DNA of 64,000 bases from Saprospiraceae bacterium (GTDB lineage: Bacteria; Bacteroidota; Bacteroidia; Chitinophagales; Saprospiraceae), in assembly GCA_016710585.1 (NCBI GenBank), contig JADJVN010000001.1, forward strand, positions 1-64,000. The letters run 5' to 3'. Positions 56,728 to 64,000 of this stretch are shown here, one piece after another. Below the pieces are notes generated by a model that saw only the letters and a list, made by a program, of their open reading frames with translations, searched no databases and was not told where the DNA came from. The position numbers and the translations under genes are program-made. The stretch's first letter is position 1; the number at the start of each line of letters is the position of its first letter.

Positions 56728-57735
56728 ATGGAATATAAACAGAAGTCGTTCTGGAAGCGACCTGAAGGTGTAACAGGGGCTTTAGTGTTAGCTGGATTAA
56801 TCGGTGCGGGTGGATATTTGATATATACATTCTTAGGTGCAATAATTGCAGCCCTTTCTAATACCTTATTTCTTGCAGGAATGCTGGTTGCTTTATTTGC
56901 CTTAATTTATGTAGTATTAGACCCCAAAGCGAGAAATCTAGTTTGGTATATGTATAAGTCAGCGATGAGATGGATCACTGGCCTTTTTGTAAAAATGGAT
57001 CCTATCGGGATCATGAAATCATACGTAGAAGACTTAAAAGATAACCTTGGTAAAATGAATAAACAGATTACCAAACTTAGATCTCAAATGCATCAACTTC
57101 GAGAGCAGATCTTCAATAACAAAAAACAAATTGAGTCATCATTAGGACAGGCCCAAACAGCTAGAGACAGTAACCAAGAATCTATAATGGTCTTGAAGTC
57201 AAGACAAGCTGGAAGATTACAAGAATCAAATATTAAGTTGACGGATCTTTATAGAAAAATGGAGATCTTATTCAAAGTACTCAATAGGATGTATCAATCA
57301 TCAGAAGTTCTAGCAGAAGATATTACAGATCAAGTAAAACTCAAAGAACAAGAACGTGCCGCAATTCATGCCAGTCATTCTGCAATGCGCTCTGCAATGA
57401 GTGTCATCAAAGGAGATAAAGATCAGAGAGCTTTATTTGACGAAGCCTTAGAGCACATGGCTGACGACATCAGTCTCAAAGTAGGAGAAATGGAGCAGTT
57501 TATGGAAATTTCAGAAAATTTCATGTCTTCAGTAGATTTGCAAAATGGCATGTTTGAAGAAGAAGGAATAAAGATGTTGGAGAAATGGGAAAAAGATGGC
57601 GTAAGTAAATTACTTGGCAAAGAAAAAGATTTATTAGTTGCAGGTGACAAAACACTTGTGTTAGATAGTGAAAGACCCGAGAGACAAACGGTCGATCAAA
57701 ACAATCCTTATGACGATTTTTTTAATGAAAAATAA
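56728..57735 (+). CDS. Membrane-anchored coiled-coil protein, PspA/IM30-like
   Basis: 335 residues. Two membrane helices lie in the first 75 residues (VTGALVLAGLIGAGGYLIYTF and NTLFLAGMLVALFALIYVVL). A long coiled coil follows (about 95-285). Its opening, KMDPIGIMKSYVEDLKDNL, resembles the start of PspA/Vipp1 (IM30) proteins, where a DP..M....E.L pattern leads into the hairpin of long helices; LRSQMHQLREQIFNNKKQIE and KMEILFKVLNRMY continue it. PspA itself has no membrane span, so this would be a membrane-fixed variant. The C-terminus ends in acidic NPYDDFF. It lies 9 bp before the SBP-OmpA gene. PspA likeness is judged by eye and needs a profile search; the gene may instead be a scaffold peculiar to this operon. 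Confidence 0.6.
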   Translation: MEYKQKSFWKRPEGVTGALVLAGLIGAGGYLIYTFLGAIIAALSNTLFLAGMLVALFALIYVVLDPKARNLVWYMYKSAMRWITGLFVKMDPIGIMKSYVEDLKDNLGKMNKQITKLRSQMHQLREQIFNNKKQIESSLGQAQTARDSNQESIMVLKSRQAGRLQESNIKLTDLYRKMEILFKVLNRMYQSSEVLAEDITDQVKLKEQERAAIHASHSAMRSAMSVIKGDKDQRALFDEALEHMADDISLKVGEMEQFMEISENFMSSVDLQNGMFEEEGIKMLEKWEKDGVSKLLGKEKDLLVAGDKTLVLDSERPERQTVDQNNPYDDFFNEK

Positions 57736-57744
57736 AATGAAATT

Positions 57745-59337
57745 ATGGCTTCAAGATTAACTGCCTTTTCTAAATTTTTAATCACTTTATTAATTTTAGG
57801 TGTTCTATTTTTTGCTGGAAGATATTTTCTCAATAATACAAAAATAGGCCAAGATCTTAAAAAGCAAAGTTCCGAATCAGCTTCAAAACAAGGTCAATCT
57901 AATGACAACCAAACAAGTTCCAATAATGGAAATTCTGGCTCTAACGAACTCAGTAGAGATGCTGTAAAAGTTGGGGTGGTAACTTGGGGTGGTTATGCTG
58001 GTGGTGAATATTTTAACGAAGGTTTTAAGGCAAATACAAATTCTAGATATTACAAAGAATATGGATTTCCTGTAGAATTTAAAATATTAGATGACGTGCC
58101 TGTCTCAAGAGAAGCATGGAAAAACGATGAAGTAAATTTATTGTGGTGTACAATAGATGCTCTTCCTACAGAGATTGCTGGATTAACTGATTATGATCCA
58201 GTGGTTGTATTTCAATCAGATTGGTCACGAGGTGGCGATGCTATCGTTGCAAGAAGAGGAATTAATTCTGTTGCAGATCTCAAAGGTAAAAAAATAGCTG
58301 TGGCAGAGATGTCTCCTTCGCATTCCTTTTTACTTTGGATGCTAGAAGCGGGTGGCTTGAAAGCGAGTGATGTTGAGATTGTGAAACAAGCGTCAGCAAT
58401 AGATGCGGCACAAGTGTTCAAATCACAGCAAGTTGATGCTGCAGTAGTATGGAGTCCAGATGATCAAGCTTGCATCAAATCTGTTGCAGGAGCTAGAATC
58501 CTTGAGAGCACGAAATCAGCTTCAAACATTATCGCAGATGCATTTATAGCTAAAAGATCATGGGCCGAAAAAAATAAGGATCGCTTACAAAAACTTTATG
58601 AAGGCTGGATGAGAGGTGCTGCTGAAATCAATAGCAATGATGCAAATAAAAGAAAGGCTGCAAAAATTTTAGCTGAGAATTTCACAGGATTTTCCGAAGA
58701 CGATGCCTATGCTGCGATCAATAATGTGAGATTATGTACACATGGAGATAATTTAGATTTTTTTGGTTTAAATCCTAATTATAAGGGTGTCACCGCTGAA
58801 CAATTATATTCGAGGATGACTACAAGTTATAAAGCGATCGGATATGCCGAAGGAAAAGTACCGAATTGGAGAACTATAAGTATGCCTGAACCACAAAAAA
58901 ACACAAATTTGACTGGTACAGAACACCAATCCGAAGCACAAAAATCTTTTACAAAAGTGTCTGAGGCTGAAGGAAAAACTAAAGAGGCCATTGCCACAAA
59001 AAGAGTTTCCATTTCATTTAGAAGTGGAGAATTCCAACTTGATGAAAATTCCAAATATATAATAGATAAAGAATTTGTTGAAATTGCAAAAGCTTTTGGA
59101 AATTCTAGGATACGAATTGAAGGAAATACTGATGATGTTGGATCTAGAGATGCGAATGTTATATTATCAAAACGTAGGGCTCAGTCAGTTGCAGACTACC
59201 TTGTGAATACACATCGCATGTCACGAAATAGATTTGTTGTGATTGGAAATGGTCCAGACAAACCTGTTGCAAGTAATTCATCTGAAGATGGAAAAAGTAG
59301 AAATAGAAGAACTGATTTTGAATTAATAGGAGAATAA
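57745..59337 (+). CDS. ABC-type substrate-binding protein fused to a peptidoglycan-binding OmpA domain
   Basis: 530 residues with an unusual layout. An uncleaved-looking N-terminal membrane helix (FLITLLILGVLFFAGRYFL, about 10-28) is followed by a Ser/Asn-rich linker and a periplasmic binding domain of the NMT1/SsuA (nitrate-sulfonate-thiamine precursor) type, about 75-375: VKVGVVTWGGYAGGEYF, INSVADLKGKKIAVAEMSP, SHSFLLWMLEAGG, SQQVDAAVVWSPDD. After a second linker comes an OmpA-like domain (about 415-528) with IRIEGNTDDVGS (D463, D464) and SKRRAQSVADYLV, the residues that bind diaminopimelate in peptidoglycan. Its stop overlaps the ATG of the permease gene. The binding protein would thus be held by the inner membrane and the cell wall at once. 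The ligand is unknown. Confidence 0.88.
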   Translation: MASRLTAFSKFLITLLILGVLFFAGRYFLNNTKIGQDLKKQSSESASKQGQSNDNQTSSNNGNSGSNELSRDAVKVGVVTWGGYAGGEYFNEGFKANTNSRYYKEYGFPVEFKILDDVPVSREAWKNDEVNLLWCTIDALPTEIAGLTDYDPVVVFQSDWSRGGDAIVARRGINSVADLKGKKIAVAEMSPSHSFLLWMLEAGGLKASDVEIVKQASAIDAAQVFKSQQVDAAVVWSPDDQACIKSVAGARILESTKSASNIIADAFIAKRSWAEKNKDRLQKLYEGWMRGAAEINSNDANKRKAAKILAENFTGFSEDDAYAAINNVRLCTHGDNLDFFGLNPNYKGVTAEQLYSRMTTSYKAIGYAEGKVPNWRTISMPEPQKNTNLTGTEHQSEAQKSFTKVSEAEGKTKEAIATKRVSISFRSGEFQLDENSKYIIDKEFVEIAKAFGNSRIRIEGNTDDVGSRDANVILSKRRAQSVADYLVNTHRMSRNRFVVIGNGPDKPVASNSSEDGKSRNRRTDFELIGE

Positions 59338-60446
59338 TGCTAGAACAGTGGTTTAAACTTCGAGGAAAAATTGAAGGAAAATCTTCATGGATATATTCAA
59401 TAATTGGCTTTGCGATTACAATTTGTGTTTGGTGGATATTGGCAGAACTATTTTCTACCACAAAACCTATTTTAAATGACTTTAATTCAGTCTTGCCTTC
59501 GTCAATAGATTCTGTGCATTTAGTCAATAGGGATTCGATTATCAAAGCTGAAGAGGCTCAATTAGCAAGTGCAACAAAATTTGAAAAAGTATATCCATTA
59601 CTACCGAGACCAGATAGAGTTTTATTTTCATTCAAAGATTTATTTCAAAAAGACAAATTAGTTCCAAATACTTTACATTCCATTTGGTTGAATATACAGG
59701 GATATTTCTGGGCAATTTTCCTAGCAATTCCAATTGGATTAATCATTGGTTTATTTCCAATTTTTAATTCAATGTTCAATAAGCAAATTGATTCATTGAG
59801 ATATCTTCCATTGTCTGCTCTTACAGGTTTATTTATAATTTGGTTTGGACTAGGTGATCCTATGAAAATTGCATTCTTAGCAGTAGGAATTTTGGTTTAT
59901 TTGATTCCTGTGGTTGTGCAGCGAATACAAGATCTTGAAGAAGTGTATCCTCAAACAGCATACACAATGGGAGCGAGTAAATGGCAACTTATAAAAAACA
60001 TCTTCCTCCCTGGAATTTTCGGAAAACTCATTGATGATATTAGAGTCCTTACAGCGATTTCATGGACATATATCATCATCGCAGAATTGTTGAATAAAGA
60101 AGCAGGGATTGGATCACTTATCTATACTAAATCTAGACAAGGACAAATTGATAAAGTATTCGCATTATTGATCGTAATAATTATTATTGGATTAATTCAA
60201 GATAAATTATTTGTACTTTTTGACAGGATGATAAATCCACATAAATATTACAAAACAAAAGAAAGTGGATTGGCCGAAGGAAGAATTGGAGTTTCCGCCA
60301 TGATTATTGCAGTAGTATTCGGTATACTCTGTTCTTATTTTTTAAAGATAAGCATCATGTGTACTATCGCATGGTTATTATTTGCGGCAGGGCTTTTAGC
60401 TTTACTTTATTCTTATTTTTTACTTTCAAAAACTCCAAATAAATGA
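59337..60446 (+). CDS. ABC transporter permease, SsuC/TauC-type, with periplasmic insertion and extra C-terminal helices
   Basis: 369 residues, longer than the usual 250-270. One helix (YSIIGFAITICVWWILAELF) is followed by a 70-residue polar insertion, then the BPD_transp_1 core with five or so helices and the EAA loop AYTMGASKWQLIKNIFLPGI, which contacts the ATPase. SWTYIIIAELLNKEAGIGSLI is typical of the nitrate/sulfonate permeases. Two further helices (ISAMIIAVVFGILCSYFL-type and MCTIAWLLFAAGLLALLYS) form an added C-terminal part. Start and stop overlap both neighbours (TAATG with the SBP-OmpA gene, ATGA with the ATPase gene). The insertion could contact the tethered binding protein; this is inference. 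Confidence 0.87.
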   Translation: MLEQWFKLRGKIEGKSSWIYSIIGFAITICVWWILAELFSTTKPILNDFNSVLPSSIDSVHLVNRDSIIKAEEAQLASATKFEKVYPLLPRPDRVLFSFKDLFQKDKLVPNTLHSIWLNIQGYFWAIFLAIPIGLIIGLFPIFNSMFNKQIDSLRYLPLSALTGLFIIWFGLGDPMKIAFLAVGILVYLIPVVVQRIQDLEEVYPQTAYTMGASKWQLIKNIFLPGIFGKLIDDIRVLTAISWTYIIIAELLNKEAGIGSLIYTKSRQGQIDKVFALLIVIIIIGLIQDKLFVLFDRMINPHKYYKTKESGLAEGRIGVSAMIIAVVFGILCSYFLKISIMCTIAWLLFAAGLLALLYSYFLLSKTPNK

Positions 60447-61243
60447 TCCAATTTAAAGATTCGGAATTAAAGAACATCATTGAATTAAAAAATATCTCCC
60501 AGTCTTATGATGACGGAAAAACATTTATACTTAAAGATTTTAATTTAATCATCGAGGATAAACCAGCCCAAGGTCAATTTGTAGTTATTCTGGGTATGTC
60601 TGGTTGTGGGAAGTCTACAGTCTTGAGATATATTGCAGGATTACAAAAGCCAACTTCTGGTGAAGTAAAAATTCATGAAAAGTTGAGGAGTGAAAACGAT
60701 CGTGTCGGCATGATATTCCAGCAATATTCTTCATTGCCCTGGTTAACCGTACTTGAAAATGTCGCGATGGGATTGGAATATAAAGGTGTAGACAAGCATG
60801 AAAGAGAAGCTAAAGCGATGGACATGATTGAACTCGTTGGATTGAAAGGACACGAGAAAAAATTTGCCCAATACCCTACTTTATCGGGAGGGCAACTTCA
60901 ACGAGTTGCTATTGGTAGAAGTTTATTATCCAACCCAGATATACTTTTAATGGATGAACCATTTGGTGCTTTAGATATAAAGACAAGACTTCAAATGCAG
61001 GAAATGCTGGAGGATATTTGGCATAAATTTCATAGTACAATAGTTTTTATTACACATGATATTGCTGAAGCAGTATTTTTGGCAGATGATATTTATATAA
61101 TGAAATCCGCCCCCTCATGCATTGTTGAACATATCATAGTTGATCTACCGTTTCAAAGAAATAGAAATACTAAAAAAGAACAAAAATTCCTTAATCTAAT
61201 CCAAGAAGTTGAAAATAGAATAATGAAAATAACAGAGAGATAG
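60443..61243 (+). CDS. ABC transporter ATP-binding protein, SsuB/TauB-type
   Basis: 266-residue ATPase of the nitrate/sulfonate/taurine branch. Motifs are Walker A GMSGCGKST (about residues 50-58), Q-loop FQQYSSLPWLTVLENV, signature LSGGQLQRVAIGRSLL, Walker B ILLMDEPFGALD and H-loop FITHDIAEA. It overlaps the permease gene by 4 bp (ATGA), so it is the energising subunit of the same complex. The stop codon TAG at 61241-61243 is the first triplet of the heptamer repeat that fills the next 193 bp. With the SBP-OmpA fusion and two coiled-coil proteins it forms a five-gene operon. Confidence 0.93.
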   Translation: MIQFKDSELKNIIELKNISQSYDDGKTFILKDFNLIIEDKPAQGQFVVILGMSGCGKSTVLRYIAGLQKPTSGEVKIHEKLRSENDRVGMIFQQYSSLPWLTVLENVAMGLEYKGVDKHEREAKAMDMIELVGLKGHEKKFAQYPTLSGGQLQRVAIGRSLLSNPDILLMDEPFGALDIKTRLQMQEMLEDIWHKFHSTIVFITHDIAEAVFLADDIYIMKSAPSCIVEHIIVDLPFQRNRNTKKEQKFLNLIQEVENRIMKITER

Positions 61244-61433
61244 TTAGTAGTTAGTAGTTAGTAGTTAGTAGTTAGTAGTTAGTAGTTAATGGTTAGTGGT
61301 TAGTGGTTAGTGGTTAGTGGTTAGTGGTTAGTGGTTAGTGGTTAGTAGTTAGTAGTTAGTAGTTAGTAGTTAGTAGTTAGTGGTTAGTGGTTAGTGGTTA
61401 GTGGTTGGTTAGTGGTTAGTAGTTAGTGGTTAG
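61241..61433 (+). repeat. Heptanucleotide minisatellite, 27 units of TAGTTAG/TGGTTAG
   Basis: Read from 61241 the sequence is 27 whole heptamers plus one 4-base remnant: 6 TAGTTAG, 1 TAGTTAA, 8 TGGTTAG, 5 TAGTTAG, 3 TGGTTAG, TGGT, 2 TGGTTAG, 1 TAGTTAG, 1 TGGTTAG. The plus strand has no C at all and is rich in G and T. Variant units are grouped in blocks, as expected from slippage or unequal exchange. The array starts exactly on the stop codon of the ATPase gene and ends 46 bp before the aspartokinase ATG. Confidence 0.97.
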
Positions 61434-61479
61434 ATTATATCAAATAACTTTTGGATTAATAAAAATCAAATAATATATA

Positions 61480-62784
61480 ATGTCTATTCAAGTTTATAAA
61501 TTTGGAGGTGCTTCAGTAAAAAACCATGAAGGCATAAGAAATGTAGCGAACATTATCAAAAAATATGGTCTTCAAAAGTCATTGATTATCGTAGTATCAG
61601 CAACAGGAAAAACCACCAATCAACTTGAGGAAGTTATCAAGGAAAAATTCAAAAATATTAAATCAGCTTTAGAGCTCTTAAAAGCAATACATGAAAAACA
61701 CATTCACATTGCCCAAGAACTAGGATTTGAAGAAGAACACGTTGTCTATCAAGAAATACAAGAGCATTTTGTAGAAGCTGAATGGATAATAGAGGAAACT
61801 AGAGAGATGTCTTTTGATTATGTGTATGATCAAATTATTGCAGTAGGTGAGCTTATTAGTAGTCGTATTCTATCTCGTTGGCTAGAAAAAGTAGGGATAG
61901 ATATTGAATGGATTGATGCCCGAGAAATAATTCAAACTAATGACACGTATAGAGATGCAAGGATTGAATGGGAAAATACAAATTCAAAAATAATCAATAC
62001 GCTTAGCCCAGTTTTAAGAAATGGAAAAATGATCGTCACCCAAGGTTTTATAGGTAGCACCACAGAAAATAATACTACAACATTAGGAAGAGAAGGTTCT
62101 GATTATACAGCAGCAATACTTTCAAGTGCTGTTCAAGCCGAATCCATGACGATATGGAAGGATGTCCCAGGTATTCTTACAGCCGATCCTGCAAAGTTTT
62201 TAAATGTATCAAAATTAGATCGACTGACGTATACAGAAGCAATTGAAATGACCTATTATGGAGCGAAAGTAATTCATCCAAAAACAATACAACCTTTAAA
62301 ATTGAAATCAATACCTCTATATGTAAAATCATTTATTCATCCCGAAGGTGAAGGTAGTGTAATTACTGGCGATATCGACCTCGAATATCCTCCTATCGTT
62401 GTCCTAGAACCAAATCAAGCATTGGTACATTTTTCTTCAAATGATTTATCATTTATCGCTGAACATCACCTTGCTCATCTTTTTAAACTATTTGAAAAAC
62501 ACAGGATAAAAATTAATATGATGAGGAATACTGCAATTTCATTTTCTGTTTGCGTGAGCTACGATCCTGATCGATTAAATAGAATGATTGATGAAATTAA
62601 AAATGAATTTCGTGTTATTATTGATTTAAATCTTGAGTTGATTACAGTAAGACATTATATAGATTCTATGCTTCCAAAATTGGTAGAAGAAAAAATTATT
62701 ATTCTTGAAGAAAGGATTCGTAAAACAATTCAAATGGTAGTTAAGAACGCACCTAGTATTATCCCTAAACCTTCAGAATCATAG
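61480..62784 (+). CDS. lysC: Aspartate kinase
   Basis: 434-residue monofunctional aspartokinase, the first step from aspartate to lysine, threonine and methionine. The kinase domain opens with VYKFGGASVKN and has VVSATGKTTN, SSRILSRWLEK, VTQGFIGSTTENNTTTLGREGSDYTAA and IWKDVPGILTADP; EMTYYGAKVIHPKTIQPL is another signature. The C-terminal third (from about 305) holds ACT-type regulatory modules, so feedback inhibition is likely. Its 5' region is occupied by the heptamer repeat, so its promoter must lie in the last 46 bp, within the repeat, or upstream of the ABC operon. A weak hairpin ends the unit. Confidence 0.93.
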   Translation: MSIQVYKFGGASVKNHEGIRNVANIIKKYGLQKSLIIVVSATGKTTNQLEEVIKEKFKNIKSALELLKAIHEKHIHIAQELGFEEEHVVYQEIQEHFVEAEWIIEETREMSFDYVYDQIIAVGELISSRILSRWLEKVGIDIEWIDAREIIQTNDTYRDARIEWENTNSKIINTLSPVLRNGKMIVTQGFIGSTTENNTTTLGREGSDYTAAILSSAVQAESMTIWKDVPGILTADPAKFLNVSKLDRLTYTEAIEMTYYGAKVIHPKTIQPLKLKSIPLYVKSFIHPEGEGSVITGDIDLEYPPIVVLEPNQALVHFSSNDLSFIAEHHLAHLFKLFEKHRIKINMMRNTAISFSVCVSYDPDRLNRMIDEIKNEFRVIIDLNLELITVRHYIDSMLPKLVEEKIIILEERIRKTIQMVVKNAPSIIPKPSES

Positions 62785-62810
62785 TTTAAGATTATCTCGA
62801 ATCATCAAAT

Positions 62811-62842
62811 AAAAAAGCCCCAGAAAAATCTGAGGCTTATAT
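62811..62842. terminator. Bidirectional terminator between aspartokinase and the PKD protein
   Basis: AGCCCCAGA (62816-62824) pairs with TCTGAGGCT (62829-62837) with one C-A mismatch and a 4-base loop. An A-run before it gives a T-run on the minus strand; the plus side is weaker. It lies between two convergent genes. Confidence 0.7.
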
Positions 62843-62865
62843 TTGAATATTATATTTTATAATCT

Positions 62866-64000
62866 CTATTCTATAATGATCTTTTGCTTATAGCTAAAAT
62901 CATTATTACTAACTGTAACAAAATAAACACCAGTCTGGAGTGAGCTTACATTAATTTTATTATCTCCAATTAAAGAATTGAATTCTTGATTGATTACTTG
63001 AATACCATTCATTGTGTACATTTTAACCAATGTGTTTCCATGTTCTGCATTCAATCCATTAATATAAATAAAATCAGATGCAGGATTAGGCATGATCTGT
63101 ATTGGATTAATAGCACGATCTGAAGTTTGCTCTTTCTTTAATTGTGGACCTCTTGTTTTATTCTTTGTACGATCAGGACACTTGATTGAAGACAAGACTT
63201 CGACATACTTTAATATTGTCTTTGAGTTGGTACCATTTGAATTTGCAACACTCAACTTTACGCCATAAATACCAGGAGTTTCATAAATTACAACGGGATG
63301 CTTTAATGATGAAGAACTTATATTCCCTCCATCAAATTGCCAGTTCCAGCTGAGCACATCGATACTAGAGAGATCTTTAAATTTCACAGTATCACCTGCA
63401 CATACTTTCACAAAATCTGAAGTAAAATTCACTTTAGGAATTAAATTTACAGCTACAATTTTCTCATAAATAACAGTTCCACAAGAATTCGTCACTGCTA
63501 GTTTAACATTGTAGTCACCTTCAGCTAGATAAGTGTGCGAAGGGGCAATTTCTGTACTTGTACTGTTATCCCCAAAATCCCAAATATAACTTACGCCATT
63601 TTTACTCTCATTGGTAAAGTTTACAGTAAACCTATTTATCGCTTGAGAGAACAATGAAGTTGGCGGAATATCAACAGTAATATATTTTGTATTTGAAATT
63701 TTCTTGCTATCTGTTCCATCTGAAGCAATTAACTCAACATCGAATGATCCCGCACTATTATAAATTACTGAAGGATTCTTTTCTGTACTAGTGGATGGTG
63801 TTCCTCCAGGGAATGACCAAGCATAAGATGTTGCATTGGAAGAAAGATTTTCATAATCAACCTTAAATGGCGCGCAACCACTTGTTTTTGCAACCCTATA
63901 ATTTGCTGTTAACCCTCCTGATATTAACACTGCTAACTCAAACGTATCAGATCCACAACCATTATAACTTATCAATTTAACATTATATGTTCCTAGAGCT
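62866..64000 (-). CDS. PKD-domain secreted protein with type A T9SS tail, 5' partial
   Basis: The reading frame is open to the edge of the window, so the gene starts outside it. The visible 378 residues hold at least three PKD domains with the SYAWSFPGG or YIWDFGDNS type motif (also SWNWQFDGG) and a preceding YNVKL strand. After a basic linker (CPDRTKNKTRGPQLKKEQ) comes a type A T9SS sorting tail: IQIMPNPASDFIYINGLN, VKMYTMNGIQVIN, GVYFVTVSN and KQKIIIE. PKD domains are beta-sandwich modules common in extracellular enzymes and adhesins, so any catalytic part would lie in the missing N-terminus. It would be exported by the type IX system at 48-56 kb. Confidence 0.88.
   Translation of the reverse strand, partial: ALGTYNVKLISYNGCGSDTFELAVLISGGLTANYRVAKTSGCAPFKVDYENLSSNATSYAWSFPGGTPSTSTEKNPSVIYNSAGSFDVELIASDGTDSKKISNTKYITVDIPPTSLFSQAINRFTVNFTNESKNGVSYIWDFGDNSTSTEIAPSHTYLAEGDYNVKLAVTNSCGTVIYEKIVAVNLIPKVNFTSDFVKVCAGDTVKFKDLSSIDVLSWNWQFDGGNISSSSLKHPVVIYETPGIYGVKLSVANSNGTNSKTILKYVEVLSSIKCPDRTKNKTRGPQLKKEQTSDRAINPIQIMPNPASDFIYINGLNAEHGNTLVKMYTMNGIQVINQEFNSLIGDNKINVSSLQTGVYFVTVSNNDFSYKQKIIIE

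Noticed and set aside
61241..61433. Telomere-like sequence
   Set aside because: The heptamer resembles TTAGGG-type repeats only loosely, is internal to the sequence and is flanked by ordinary genes.

Overview
This 64-kb window is AT-rich chromosomal DNA of a member of the Bacteroidota, most likely a Saprospiria-type lineage (the class is inferred, not proven). The evidence is a type IX secretion (T9SS) locus (gldJ, porP-like, porU, porV), many secreted proteins with T9SS sorting tails or gliding-motility C-terminal (CHU_C) domains, TAnnTTTG-type promoter elements, almost no Shine-Dalgarno sequences, and the Bacteroidota-style tRNA-tuf-tRNA-secE-nusG-rplKAJL-rpoBC run.

Layout: 0-2.3 kb holds the tail of a CHU_C protein, a PduO-type cobalamin adenosyltransferase, a LolD-like ABC ATPase and a broken deoxynucleoside kinase. 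2.4-7.4 kb is one giant surface protein. 7.4-10.2 kb is a p-aminobenzoate cluster (pabB-pabC-yggS divergent from pabA). 10.4-15.4 kb holds a Cys-rich 94-residue-repeat protein and an Omp28-like protein, both T9SS cargo. 15.5-23.7 kb holds an aspartate aminotransferase, a der-rmlC-rmlD-CHU_C adhesin-ribE operon and a methyltransferase. 23.8-42.9 kb is an informational block on the minus strand: smc, hpf, a Xer recombinase, rpsU, rpoC, rpoB, rplL, rplJ, rplA, rplK, nusG, secE, tRNA-Trp, tuf and five further tRNAs. 43.1-46.7 kb has two tandem secreted metalloproteases. 46.7-55.9 kb is murF and the T9SS locus. 56.0-61.2 kb is an unusual five-gene operon: a coiled-coil protein, a membrane-anchored PspA-like coiled-coil protein, a substrate-binding protein fused to an OmpA domain, an ABC permease and an ABC ATPase. 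A 193-bp heptamer repeat, an aspartokinase and a partial PKD-domain T9SS cargo follow.

How the genes fit together: PorU, PorV, GldJ and the PorP-like protein are parts of the machine that would export, cleave and anchor the cargo encoded at both ends of the window. The pab genes feed folate synthesis. The minus-strand block supplies transcription and translation. The 56-61 kb operon is the best candidate for a poorly described system: an ABC complex whose binding protein appears tied to both the inner membrane and the cell wall.

Caution on sequence quality: rpoB, smc, the deoxynucleoside kinase, the Omp28-like gene and one metalloprotease are each interrupted by single-base indels (mostly in short homopolymers) or, once in rpoB, by an in-frame stop. 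Because rpoB and smc are core genes, residual sequencing or assembly error is the simplest explanation.
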